Below, one piece after another: positions 1 through 6,617 of a DNA stretch of 50,939 bases (within the stretch, counting starts at the first letter, position 1; the number at the start of each line of letters is the position of its first letter). The position numbers were made by a program, and so were the translations under genes. The notes beneath the pieces are model-generated. The model saw nothing but the letters and a program-made list of their open reading frames with translations. It did not search any database and was not told where the DNA came from. This DNA comes from an uncultured Ruminococcus sp. (GTDB lineage: Bacteria > Bacillota > Clostridia > Oscillospirales > Ruminococcaceae): positions 1-50,939 of the forward strand of contig CALEPT010000003.1 in the NCBI GenBank assembly GCA_937910385.1, written 5' to 3'.

Positions 1-57
1 ACATTGTACATTTTGCAGCCTGCAAAATGTACAATGTACATTTTGCAATAGAGGCAA
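1..57. repeat. dispersed palindromic repeat, copy 1
   Basis: Positions 1-17 (ACATTGTACATTTTGCA) are exactly complementary to 21-37, leaving a 3-base loop. The element continues through a second TACATTTTGCA and the sequence AATAGAGGCAAATATA. In reverse orientation the same order (GCCTCTATTGCAAAATGTA then TGTACATTTTGC) recurs at about 6461-6506, so this is a repeated intergenic element and not a chance hairpin. It may extend past the left edge of the window. Confidence 0.75.
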
Positions 58-63
58 ATATAT

Positions 64-96
64 AAAAGGCAACGGTCAAAATACCGTTGCCTTTTT
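64..96 (-). terminator. bidirectional rho-independent terminator after the lipoprotein genes
   Basis: GGCAACGGT (68-76) pairs with ACCGTTGCC (83-91). The stem is flanked by AAAA on the left and TTTTT on the right, so it can work in both directions. It lies just beyond the stop codon of the minus-strand gene at 111-803. Confidence 0.8.
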
Positions 97-110
97 ATTG
101 AAAGCCGATC

Positions 111-803
111 TTATGTGAGTACGTAAACGCCTCCGTCTATCGTATAGACGTAAAGTGCGATATCGCTTCCTATCCTGTTTGTAAGAGAGTAGCTTCCGTC
201 GCTTGAGGTGAGCGAGTAGAGACATTCTATCTCAACGTATTTCCTGTCGGTTATTTCTGCGTTGGGATCTGAATCAAGCACTAATTTATCATATGATGAA
301 AAATCTGTATCAGCCTCGGTCAGGACATTGTTGATGAGATAGTAAGTGAACTCAAAATCTCCGCCGGTGTAAGAAGTGATGAGCTCGTATTCCTCGTTGA
401 GGAACTCCTGAGATGTGAGCGAGCCCTCACGGGAAAGGCGTGTGCTGAGCGATGGTGGATATGTTGAGCCTTCAAGCAGAGAAACGTCCTTGAGAGCGAG
501 CGAAGAGAGATACTCTGCTGTCTTTTTGCCTTCCTCATTGGAAAGGAATCTGTAGTCGAATTCCGTTATTACCGGAACGCCGTCGTTCTCGGGAGTGAGC
601 TGCATTATCGTCGCGCCGTATGGCAGGTCCTCCTGTGCGACATTTACGTCGTCGTCAAGAACACTTCCGGCAATATTTCCCTCATCAGAATGTATACTGC
701 CTGCTGATCCCGACGAGCTGTCCTTGTCGGAGCAAGCGGCAAGCGGAGCTGCGAGAGCTGCCGCAATGAGAAGTGAAGCTGCTTTTGTGATGATATTTTT
801 CAT
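111..803 (-). CDS. secreted lipoprotein of unknown function
   Basis: I do not recognise the family. The protein (230 aa) begins with a lipoprotein signal, MKNIITKAAS then a hydrophobic stretch ending in the lipobox LAAC, followed by a Ser/Gly/Asp-rich tether (CSDKDSSSGSAG). It should be lipidated on that cysteine and held on the outer face of the membrane. The rest is acidic, with no transmembrane segment or catalytic motif that I can see. The start at 803 is chosen because GGAGG lies just upstream and the signal peptide begins there; the frame stays open 17 codons further upstream. It follows the next lipoprotein gene by 13 bases, so the two are co-transcribed. Both begin their mature part with CSDK, which suggests distant relatedness. 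Confidence 0.8.
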   Translation of the reverse strand: MKNIITKAASLLIAAALAAPLAACSDKDSSSGSAGSIHSDEGNIAGSVLDDDVNVAQEDLPYGATIMQLTPENDGVPVITEFDYRFLSNEEGKKTAEYLSSLALKDVSLLEGSTYPPSLSTRLSREGSLTSQEFLNEEYELITSYTGGDFEFTYYLINNVLTEADTDFSSYDKLVLDSDPNAEITDRKYVEIECLYSLTSSDGSYSLTNRIGSDIALYVYTIDGGVYVLT

Positions 804-816
804 TTTTATCCCTCCG

Positions 817-1638
817 TTATCCGAAAAGGTAAAACCTTCCGTCCTTTTCGGCAAATACTACCTCATATTCGCTGATCAGCAGGGTTTCCTCGCTGTATGC
901 GTCCTGAGCCATTATATAGAAAACAGCGTCGTACATATTATCTGCCTCTGCAATGACCTCGCTGTAATAATCCTTATTGAACGAGTTGTTAAGCAGTTCA
1001 AAGTATGACTGGATATTGTCAACGCCCTCCACATACTGAGGGGCGGGCTCGATCTTGAGCCTTGTAACGATATAATCTCCGAAGGTGTTATCCGCGAGCG
1101 AGGAGCATTGGGTGGCAAACGAGGTCTTGAGGTCATAGCCGAAATCATTGTTAAGATAAGTGTTCATCTCGTCGATGTAGCTTGGATATATGCAGCGGGT
1201 ATAGCTTGTGTAATCCGAGTGTGAGAATGCCTGAAAGTACTCTTTAAGTGTAAGAATGAGCTCCGTTGGAAACTCTTCCTGTTCATAATAGAGCATTACA
1301 CCGTCTGAGCTGATATAATATGAGCCGAGCTCTGCGTCGGGATCGGTCTCGCCGGGAGTAACTATATCGCTGAGCTGACCGAATTCAAAAGGCTCGTCTG
1401 ACGCTTCATCGTCACTGAGTCTTTCAAGTATTTTTTCGTAATATGCATCTGAGTCATAATTATCACCGCTTATCGACTCGTCGATAGTATTCTCCGGAGC
1501 GGAGAGCGATTCTGTCGGGCTGCCCTCGGATACTGAGGAAGCGGAGCCGGTGTCTGTTTTCTTATCGCTGCATGAGGCGGCAGAGCTGCACATCATAAGA
1601 GCAGCAGCGGTGATAGCTGTAAGTTTGTTTATCTTCAT
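817..1638 (-). CDS. secreted lipoprotein of unknown function
   Basis: This 273-residue protein has a lipoprotein signal peptide (MKINKLTAITAAALMMCSSA) with lipobox SAASC, then a long Ser/Glu/Asp-rich linker to about residue 80. A more ordered C-terminal part follows, rich in Tyr and Phe (for example TELILTLKEYFQAFSHSDY). That part looks like a small globular sensor or binding domain, but I cannot name it. The start at 1638 has AGGAG at a good distance and places the signal peptide at the N terminus; an upstream extension has no ribosome site. It is the middle gene of a three-lipoprotein minus-strand cluster. Confidence 0.8.
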   Translation of the reverse strand: MKINKLTAITAAALMMCSSAASCSDKKTDTGSASSVSEGSPTESLSAPENTIDESISGDNYDSDAYYEKILERLSDDEASDEPFEFGQLSDIVTPGETDPDAELGSYYISSDGVMLYYEQEEFPTELILTLKEYFQAFSHSDYTSYTRCIYPSYIDEMNTYLNNDFGYDLKTSFATQCSSLADNTFGDYIVTRLKIEPAPQYVEGVDNIQSYFELLNNSFNKDYYSEVIAEADNMYDAVFYIMAQDAYSEETLLISEYEVVFAEKDGRFYLFG

Positions 1639-1658
1639 AACGCTACTCCTGAAAGTAA

Positions 1659-1680
1659 GGGACGATGTCTGTAACGTCCC
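1659..1680. repeat. GGGACG-N10-CGTCCC hairpin, copy 1
   Basis: GGGACG (1659-1664) pairs with CGTCCC (1675-1680). It sits in the 5' leader about 21 bases before the lipoprotein start at 1638. The same six-base arms with the same ten-base loop length recur at 4298-4319, before typA. Confidence 0.6.
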
Positions 1681-1714
1681 GATGATCATAGGTTTGATAA
1701 TGGACGGATACGGA

Positions 1715-2380
1715 TCAGCCCTCCTCCATGTCCACATATCTGCCGACCTTCTGAGCCCATTCCGAGACAGTTGAATTGTTCGGAGCAAATATGATGAGGT
1801 CGGGTATATCCTCGAGTCCCCATTCTCTGTATTCAAGATCGGGGTTGAATATGGTCATTGATGTCAGCCCCTCGCAGGCAACAAATGCGTCCTCCTGCAC
1901 CTCTGTAACGGACGAGGGGAGCGTAAGCGATGTAAGGCTCGTGCAGGCGGTGAAAGCTCCCTTTTCTATAGTCGTAAGACCGTCGGGGAGGTTTATTGAC
2001 CAAAGCGATGAGCAGTCTGTAAAGGCGCATTCGCGTATTGCTGTTATCGTATCGGGAAGCGTTACGGTTTCAAGTCCGTAATCCGCTTCAAATGCGTAAA
2101 AGCCTATCTCGGTCACTGCCTGACCCTCTATTTCGTCGGGGACGATAACATTTGCCTCGCTGCCTTTATATTTGGTTATCATGACTCTGCCGTCGTATAT
2201 CTCATAGTTGAAGTTTTCGAGCTCAACTATATTGCGCTCTCTTACGGTGGCAAGAGGCGCGTAGGTTTCGAGCTCGGTGGTCTCCTCGACAGATTCCTTG
2301 CTGCCGGAGCTCTTTGAGCAGCCTGACGATGATACGGCAAGCATTGCGGCAGTAAGCAGAAGAAATACCTTTTCTTTCAT
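1715..2380 (-). CDS. lipoprotein with BspA-type leucine-rich repeats
   Basis: The 221-residue protein has a lipoprotein signal peptide with lipobox SSSGC near residue 21, then a Ser/Glu tether. From about residue 75 to 180 there are BspA-like (LRR_5) repeats: units of the form LPDTITAIRECAFTDCSSL, LPDGLTTIEKGAFTACTSL, and LPSSVTEVQEDAFVACEGL. Each is about 23 residues, with the AF..C.SL core of this family. Such domains are generally surface binding modules. The C terminus (APNNSTVSEWAQKVGRYVDM) is the capping segment usual after such repeats. The start is supported by GGAGG. It is probably the first gene of the three-lipoprotein cluster. Its ligand is unknown. A second LRR_5 protein, carrying a dockerin, is at 13003-14151. 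Confidence 0.85.
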   Translation of the reverse strand: MKEKVFLLLTAAMLAVSSSGCSKSSGSKESVEETTELETYAPLATVRERNIVELENFNYEIYDGRVMITKYKGSEANVIVPDEIEGQAVTEIGFYAFEADYGLETVTLPDTITAIRECAFTDCSSLWSINLPDGLTTIEKGAFTACTSLTSLTLPSSVTEVQEDAFVACEGLTSMTIFNPDLEYREWGLEDIPDLIIFAPNNSTVSEWAQKVGRYVDMEEG

Positions 2381-2443
2381 ATGATACCTCCGTGATTTGC
2401 GGGTCTTATGTTAAGAATGTGTAAAACCTGAGAAAATTTATTT

Positions 2444-4273
2444 TCAGACTTTGCCGTTTGCTCGGTTTTTTGCACGCTGAGTGTTGCTGAGAGTCTGCTT
2501 TCTTATTCTCAGGGATTCGGGAGTTACCTCTAAGAGCTCGTCGTCGGCAAGAAATTCGAGGCAATCCTCAAGGCTGAGCACTCTCGGCGGTACAAGGCGG
2601 AGCGCGTCATCGCTTCCGCTTGCACGGGTGTTTGTGAGGTGCTTCTTCTTGCAGACATTTACCACGAGGTCATCGGTCTTGGGAGAAGCGCCGACTATCA
2701 TTCCCTCATAAACGGGAGTTCCTGCGGTGATAAAGAGCTGACCGCGCTCCTGAGCGTTGTAGAGTCCGTAGGTGACTGCCTCGCCTGTCTCGAACGACAC
2801 GAGCGAGCCTGTGTTCCTGCGGTCGATGTCGCCCTTATACGGCTGATATCCGTCAAAAACGTGGCTCATTATGCCTTCGCCCTTTGTATCGGTGAGGAAC
2901 TCGCTCTTGTAGCCGAAAAGACCTCTTGCGGGAACGAGGAACTCTATTCTCATTCGGCTGCCCTGCGGGTGCATTGCGACGAGCTCGCCCTTTCGGCTGC
3001 CCATTTTCTCCATAACGGAGCCAACACTGTCCTCGGGAACATCAATTACAAGGCGCTCGATAGGTTCGAGCTTCCTGCCTGTTTCCTCGTCCTGTTTATA
3101 AAGCACACGGGGCGTGGAGACTGCAAGCTCATAGCCCTCGCGGCGCATATTTTCGATGAGGATGGAAAGGTGCATTTCACCTCTGCCTGCGACGCGGAAG
3201 GAATCGGTACTGTCGGTCTCCTCAACGCGGAGCGAAACGTCCTTCAAAAGCTCGCGGAAAAGTCTGTCGCGAAGCTGGCGGGAGGTAACGAACTTTCCCT
3301 CTCTGCCTGCAAAGGGACTGTCGTTTACCGAGAAGGTCATCTCGACGGTCGGTTCGCTTATCTTTACAAACGGAAGCGGATCGGGCGCGTCCGTCGCACA
3401 GATAGTATCTCCGATAGTTATATTTTCTATACCTGATATCCATACGATATCACCGACTGTGGCTTCCTGAGCAGAAACTCTCTGCAAGCCCTGTATCTGT
3501 AGGAGCGAAACTATCTTAGCGTTGTAATTGTTTCGCGAGCCGGTGTAATCACAGACAGTCACCTGCTGATTTACCTTTATGCTTCCGCGTACGATACGAC
3601 CTATGCCGATACGTCCTACATACTCGTTATAGTCGATAGAGGAAATGAGCATTTGCAGCGGATCGTTTTCCTCTCCGCGCGGAGGGTCGATATAGTCGAT
3701 TATCGTGTCAAAGAGGGGCTTCAAGTCGGTTCCTGCTTCATACTGGCTGAGAGAGGCTGTACCGCTTCTGCCCGAGCAGAAAAGTATGGGGGATTCAAGC
3801 TGCTCCTCGCTCGCGTCGAGGTCGAGCAGGAGCTCAAGCACCTCGTCGCCTATCTCGTCAAGACGCGCATCGGGACGGTCGATCTTGTTTACCACGACAA
3901 TTATCTTATGACCCATTTCGAGCGCCTTTGAGAGCACGAAGCGGGTCTGGGGCATGGGTCCCTCCGCCGCGTCAACGAGCAGCAGAACTCCGTCAACCAT
4001 TTCGAGAACTCGTTCTACCTCTCCGCCGAAATCGGCGTGACCGGGAGTGTCAATAATGTTGATCTTTATGTCATTATACATAACGGAGGTGTTCTTCGCG
4101 AGGATAGTGATGCCGCGCTCGCGTTCGAGGTCGTTTGAGTCCATGACTCTCTCGGCAACAGCCTGATTTTCGCGGAAAACGCCGCTCTGCTTAAGCATTT
4201 CATCCACGAGCGTGGTCTTGCCATGATCGACGTGGGCGATTATGGCGATGTTTCTAAGGTCATTTCTTATCAT
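2444..4273 (-). CDS. typA: ribosome-associated GTPase TypA/BipA
   Basis: TypA is a translational GTPase of the EF-G/LepA group that binds the ribosome and supports subunit assembly and stress growth. All G motifs are visible: G1 HVDHGKTT (residues 14-21), switch I RGIT (53-56), G3 DTPGH (75-79) and G4 NKID (129-132). Domain II, an EF-G-like domain III/V and the TypA-specific C-terminal domain (region around NVCKKKHLTNTRASGSDDAL) follow. The length of 609 aa is normal. The start has GGAGA upstream. The gene stands alone, between the lipoproteins and a tRNA cluster. Its leader contains a GGGACG hairpin at 4298-4319. Confidence 0.97.
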   Translation of the reverse strand: MIRNDLRNIAIIAHVDHGKTTLVDEMLKQSGVFRENQAVAERVMDSNDLERERGITILAKNTSVMYNDIKINIIDTPGHADFGGEVERVLEMVDGVLLLVDAAEGPMPQTRFVLSKALEMGHKIIVVVNKIDRPDARLDEIGDEVLELLLDLDASEEQLESPILFCSGRSGTASLSQYEAGTDLKPLFDTIIDYIDPPRGEENDPLQMLISSIDYNEYVGRIGIGRIVRGSIKVNQQVTVCDYTGSRNNYNAKIVSLLQIQGLQRVSAQEATVGDIVWISGIENITIGDTICATDAPDPLPFVKISEPTVEMTFSVNDSPFAGREGKFVTSRQLRDRLFRELLKDVSLRVEETDSTDSFRVAGRGEMHLSILIENMRREGYELAVSTPRVLYKQDEETGRKLEPIERLVIDVPEDSVGSVMEKMGSRKGELVAMHPQGSRMRIEFLVPARGLFGYKSEFLTDTKGEGIMSHVFDGYQPYKGDIDRRNTGSLVSFETGEAVTYGLYNAQERGQLFITAGTPVYEGMIVGASPKTDDLVVNVCKKKHLTNTRASGSDDALRLVPPRVLSLEDCLEFLADDELLEVTPESLRIRKQTLSNTQRAKNRANGKV

Positions 4274-4530
4274 ATTTATCTCTCCTCTGTATTACAGGGG
4301 ACGGCGCCAAGTACGTCCCGTTCTTGATGTGATCTTGCACAGAGATCTTGCGAAAAAATCTGCTGTTTATCTTCGGTGCGCTCTCTGTGCGTTGCTGCAT
4401 TAACTTTTAGCGTTTGCCGGAATGCGGATCGGCATTGCCTTTGCTTTATCATGCAGATTCCTCGCAATCTCGATATATTTCTGCACAATATGCCTGCATT
4501 TCCGTGCAAAACCTCTTTTTTTTCGGGCAT
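4274..4530. other. structured gene-free stretch upstream of typA
   Basis: I see no convincing gene here; the short open frames lack ribosome sites and family features. Three structures stand out. A hairpin GGGACG/CGTCCC lies at 4298-4319. A nine-base stem GCACAGAGA (4337-4345) pairs with TCTCTGTGC (4382-4390). An eight-base direct repeat GATCTTGC occurs at 4331-4338 and 4344-4351. I could not find a convincing sigma-A promoter for typA in it. It may be a long structured 5' leader of typA. Confidence 0.4.
4298..4319. repeat. GGGACG-N10-CGTCCC hairpin, copy 2
   Basis: GGGACG (4298-4303) pairs with CGTCCC (4314-4319) across a ten-base loop. It lies 25 bases before the typA start. It matches the arm sequence, loop length and leader position of the hairpin at 1659-1680. 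Confidence 0.6.
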
Positions 4531-4558
4531 AAAAAAGTCCTTGCAGGAAAATGCAAGG
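4531..4558 (-). terminator. terminator of the tRNA cluster
   Basis: Read on the minus strand, CCTTGCA pairs with TGCAAGG (arms 4552-4558 and 4539-4545), followed by a run of six T (4531-4536). It lies just downstream of tRNA-Tyr. A second hairpin, CCCCGAT/ATCGGGG at 4576-4590, lies between the tRNA and this terminator. Confidence 0.85.
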
Positions 4559-4596
4559 TCTTTGAAAAGAATATACCCCGATCATCGGGGTTTTTC

Positions 4597-4682
4597 TGGT
4601 GGGAGAGGATGGATTCGAACCATCGAAGCTGAAAAGCAACAGATTTACAGTCTGCCCCCTTTGGCCACTCGGGAACTCTCCC
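4597..4682 (-). tRNA. tRNA-Tyr (GTA)
   Basis: The minus strand folds as a class II tRNA of 86 bases. The acceptor stem GGGAGAG pairs with CTCTCCC, followed by discriminator A and an encoded CCA. The anticodon arm CAGACTGTAAATCTG carries GTA. A long variable arm and the T arm GGTTCGAATCC are present. It is the last of three tRNA genes in this direction. Confidence 0.97.
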
Positions 4683-4683
4683 A

Positions 4684-4735
4684 TTAGATGTTAGAAGTTA
4701 GATGTTAAATATTAGATATAGAAGTTAAAAGAAAA
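4684..4735. repeat. short TTAGA-type tandem repeats between tRNA genes
   Basis: The spacer between tRNA-Tyr and tRNA-Thr consists of imperfect repeats of TTAGATG/TTAGAAG (ATTAGATGTTAGAAGTTAGA and onward). Very similar sequence, TTAGAGAATAAGAAGTTAGA, appears at 39080-39099 before ilvB. These may be degraded copies of a dispersed spacer repeat. Confidence 0.4.
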
Positions 4736-4811
4736 TGGAGCTGGTGGACGGACTCGAACCCCCGACCTGCTGATTACAAATCAGCTGCTCTACCAACTGA
4801 GCTACACCAGC
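4736..4811 (-). tRNA. tRNA-Thr (TGT)
   Basis: This 76-base minus-strand tRNA has acceptor GCTGGTG/CACCAGC, discriminator T and encoded CCA. The D arm is TAGCTCAGTTGGTAGAGCA, the anticodon arm CTGATTTGTAATCAG has anticodon TGT, and the T arm is GGGGGTTCGAGTCC. It has its own consensus promoter immediately upstream. Confidence 0.97.
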
Positions 4812-4826
4812 GCTAACACTTTGAAT

Positions 4827-4855
4827 ATTATACCACATGATTTGAAGCTTGTCAA
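4827..4855 (-). promoter_or_regulatory. sigma-A promoter of tRNA-Thr
   Basis: On the minus strand there is TTGACA (4850-4855), 17 bases, then TATAAT (4827-4832). Both boxes are perfect consensus. The -10 box ends 15 bases before the tRNA-Thr gene. Confidence 0.9.
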
Positions 4856-4970
4856 GCTTTTTTTGAAAAAAATCAAAAAATCCTCAAATATTGTCTTTTT
4901 GTGCCGATATTGCGTAAAAACTGCAGATACATCAACGTTCGGCACGACCTGTCAGCGCGGATCCCGCGCA

Positions 4971-5047
4971 TGGTCGAGGCGACAGGACTCGAACCTGCGG
5001 CATCTTGGTCCCAAACCAAGCACTCTACCAAACTGAGCTACGCCTCG
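4971..5047 (-). tRNA. tRNA-Pro (TGG)
   Basis: This 77-base minus-strand tRNA has acceptor CGAGGCG/CGCCTCG, discriminator A and encoded CCA. The anticodon arm CTTGGTTTGGGACCAAG carries anticodon TGG, and the T arm is CAGGTTCGAGTCCTG. It is the first tRNA of the cluster. Confidence 0.97.
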
Positions 5048-5089
5048 AACTTGTATTTCGGGGCTCGTCCCCCGACGGACAGCTTTTAT

Positions 5090-5118
5090 ATTATATCAAA
5101 GCAGTTTTAAATTGTCAA
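5090..5118 (-). promoter_or_regulatory. sigma-A promoter of tRNA-Pro
   Basis: On the minus strand there is TTGACA (5113-5118), a 17-base spacer, then TATAAT (5090-5095), both perfect consensus. The -10 box is about 42 bases from the tRNA. A C/G-rich hairpin (CGGGGGACGAGCCCCG) is in the short leader. Confidence 0.9.
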
Positions 5119-5194
5119 GCAAAGAAATTTTCTTTTGTATACCTGCACAGCTAAATCACGTTGATTTTGTAAGAATTGTACAAAATGCGCTGTC

Positions 5195-5223
5195 TTGCAA
5201 TTTTAATACAACTATAGTATAAT
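5195..5223 (+). promoter_or_regulatory. sigma-A promoter of rsmE
   Basis: TTGCAA (5195-5200), a 17-base spacer, then TATAAT (5218-5223). It points toward rsmE, whose start is about 61 bases downstream. Confidence 0.85.
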
Positions 5224-5284
5224 GGTAGAGGCGACCTCCAAGGTTGTCCGCAAGCTTTAAGTGTGTGATGTGAGAGGTGAAAAA

Positions 5285-6007
5285 ATGCCAAGATTTTTTA
5301 CAAATGAGATAGACGAAACCAACATTACCCTTACCGGCAGCGATGCCCAGCACATCGGACGTTCACTGAGAATGAAGCCGGGAGAGCCTTTGACAGTCTG
5401 CTGCCGAGGTGTTGACTATAACTGTGTGATATCACAGATAACGAGCGATACGGTGTACCTTTCTCTCATCGGAAAGGAACTGTGCGCGGCAGAACCAGAT
5501 GTCGAAGTTACGCTGTTTCAGGCGGTTCCGAAGCTTGATAAGCTCGAATACATAATACAGAAAAGCGTGGAGCTGGGGGTATCAAGAATAGTTCCTGTGC
5601 TGACGAGAAGGTGCATTTCGCGGCCTGACGAGCACGATTTTGCGAAGAAACTCCCGCGGCTCAACAAGATAGCTGCCGAGGCGGCAAAGCAATCGGGAAG
5701 GGGCATAATTCCCGAGGTATCGCCCCTTGTCTCATACAAGACTGCACTCGGCATGATGAGCGAGCTCGATCGCACGATACTGCTCTATGAGGAGGAAGGT
5801 GGATGCTCCTTCGGAGAGGTAGGCTTTTCTGGAGTAAGATCTGTCGGACTCGTCGTCGGAAGTGAGGGCGGATTCGACAAAGAAGAGGCGGAAGCAGCGG
5901 TTTCTGTCGGATCAGTGCAGGTCTGGTTAGGGAAAAGAATACTTCGTTGTGAAACTGCACCAATAACTGCCCTCTCAATTTTGATGTTTTTAACAAATAA
6001 TATGTAA
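5285..6007 (+). CDS. rsmE: 16S rRNA (uracil1498-N3)-methyltransferase
   Basis: RsmE methylates N3 of U1498 in the decoding region of 16S rRNA, using S-adenosylmethionine. The 240-residue protein has an N-terminal PUA-like RNA-binding part (LTGSDAQHIGRSLRMKPG) and a C-terminal SPOUT knot domain. The diagnostic motifs are SVELGVSRIVPVLTRR, the SAM loop VGSEGGFDKEEAE, and LGKRILRCETAPITAL, which closes the knot. The start at 5285 follows GAGAGGTGA; an earlier in-frame ATG at 5261 has no ribosome site. It is an isolated gene with its own promoter, and its end abuts the promoter of the next gene. Confidence 0.97.
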   Translation: MPRFFTNEIDETNITLTGSDAQHIGRSLRMKPGEPLTVCCRGVDYNCVISQITSDTVYLSLIGKELCAAEPDVEVTLFQAVPKLDKLEYIIQKSVELGVSRIVPVLTRRCISRPDEHDFAKKLPRLNKIAAEAAKQSGRGIIPEVSPLVSYKTALGMMSELDRTILLYEEEGGCSFGEVGFSGVRSVGLVVGSEGGFDKEEAEAAVSVGSVQVWLGKRILRCETAPITALSILMFLTNNM

Positions 6008-6011
6008 ACGG

Positions 6012-6040
6012 TTGAAATTTCAGAAAGAGTATGATATAAT
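6012..6040 (+). promoter_or_regulatory. extended -10 sigma-A promoter
   Basis: TTGAAA (6012-6017), a 17-base spacer and TATAAT (6035-6040), with TG in the extended -10 position (6032-6033). This is a strong promoter for the acidic protein at 6117-6422. Confidence 0.88.
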
Positions 6041-6116
6041 GATTTCAGGTTATCGTTATCCGATCGCAAGCGGTTCGGTAAAGTAATTTAACTTGCGGAG
6101 AAATGAGGAATTTAAA

Positions 6117-6422
6117 ATGAATAAGTTTTTATTGGGCATTTTAGCTGCCGGCGCAGCAGCAGCAGTCGGATACGTTGCAGCTCAGGCTATCAAAGATAAA
6201 AAATCAGACTCCGACTATGATGACGATGATTATGATGATTACGATGTTTATGACAACGATGAGAATATCGACTTCGAGATAACAGATAGCACTGTTCAGG
6301 AGGCTGCTGAAGGACTCGCTGATAAGGTTGAGGACGCTGCAGAAGAGCTTGAGGATAAGGCTGAAGACGTTAAGGACGCTGTTGAGGATATCATCGACGA
6401 CGTTAAGGACGCTATCGACTAA
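6117..6422 (+). CDS. small, highly acidic membrane-anchored protein, unknown function
   Basis: The 101-residue protein starts MNKFLLGILAAGAAAAVGYV, a single hydrophobic anchor. A stretch almost wholly of Asp, Tyr and Asn follows (residues 31-47). The C-terminal half is an amphipathic alpha-helical repeat with an approximate 11-residue beat: LADKVEDAAEELEDKAEDV. This resembles YtxH-like or LEA-like helical proteins in style only; I assign no function. The start is set by GAGGAA upstream. It has a very strong promoter and its own terminator, so it is probably an abundant monocistronic product. Confidence 0.8.
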   Translation: MNKFLLGILAAGAAAAVGYVAAQAIKDKKSDSDYDDDDYDDYDVYDNDENIDFEITDSTVQEAAEGLADKVEDAAEELEDKAEDVKDAVEDIIDDVKDAID

Positions 6423-6435
6423 GATCATCTTTCAT

Positions 6436-6462
6436 AGGGGAGTCCGCCGGCTCCCCTGTTTT
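6436..6462 (+). terminator. rho-independent terminator
   Basis: AGGGGAG (6436-6442) pairs with CTCCCCT (6451-6457), followed by GTTTTTAT. It lies 14 bases after the stop of the acidic protein. Confidence 0.85.
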
Positions 6463-6506
6463 TATATACTTGCCTCTATTGCAAAATGTATATTGTACAT
6501 TTTGCG
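6461..6506. repeat. dispersed palindromic repeat, copy 2
   Basis: This copy matches the element at 1-57 in inverted orientation: TGCCTCTATTGCAAAATGTA followed by a TGTACATTTTGCG arm. The palindrome TGCAAAATGTA.../...TACATTTTGC is retained, with a small change at the centre. It follows a terminator directly. Confidence 0.72.
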
Positions 6507-6617
6507 GCTTTGAAGAGACAGTATAAACGGAGCGCTTACGGCGGATCGCAAAATATCTTAATGGATATTTTGTAACAGAGCGGAGTATATCATTACATTT
6601 ATGAAAGGAGTTCAATT
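6507..6617 (+). promoter_or_regulatory. 5' region of the first GH9 gene
   Basis: No clear sigma-A promoter is visible. CAAAATATC (6549-6557) pairs perfectly with GATATTTTG (6564-6572) around a six-base loop, which could be an operator or RNA hairpin. GAAAGGAG at 6602-6609 is the ribosome site for the GH9 gene. Confidence 0.4.

Noticed and set aside
2639..3436. A 265-codon open frame antisense to typA.
   Set aside because: It lies wholly within typA on the other strand and has no recognisable domain.
4276..4684. Short open frames of 70-100 codons around the tRNA-Tyr gene.
   Set aside because: They run through the tRNA and terminator and have no ribosome site or family similarity.
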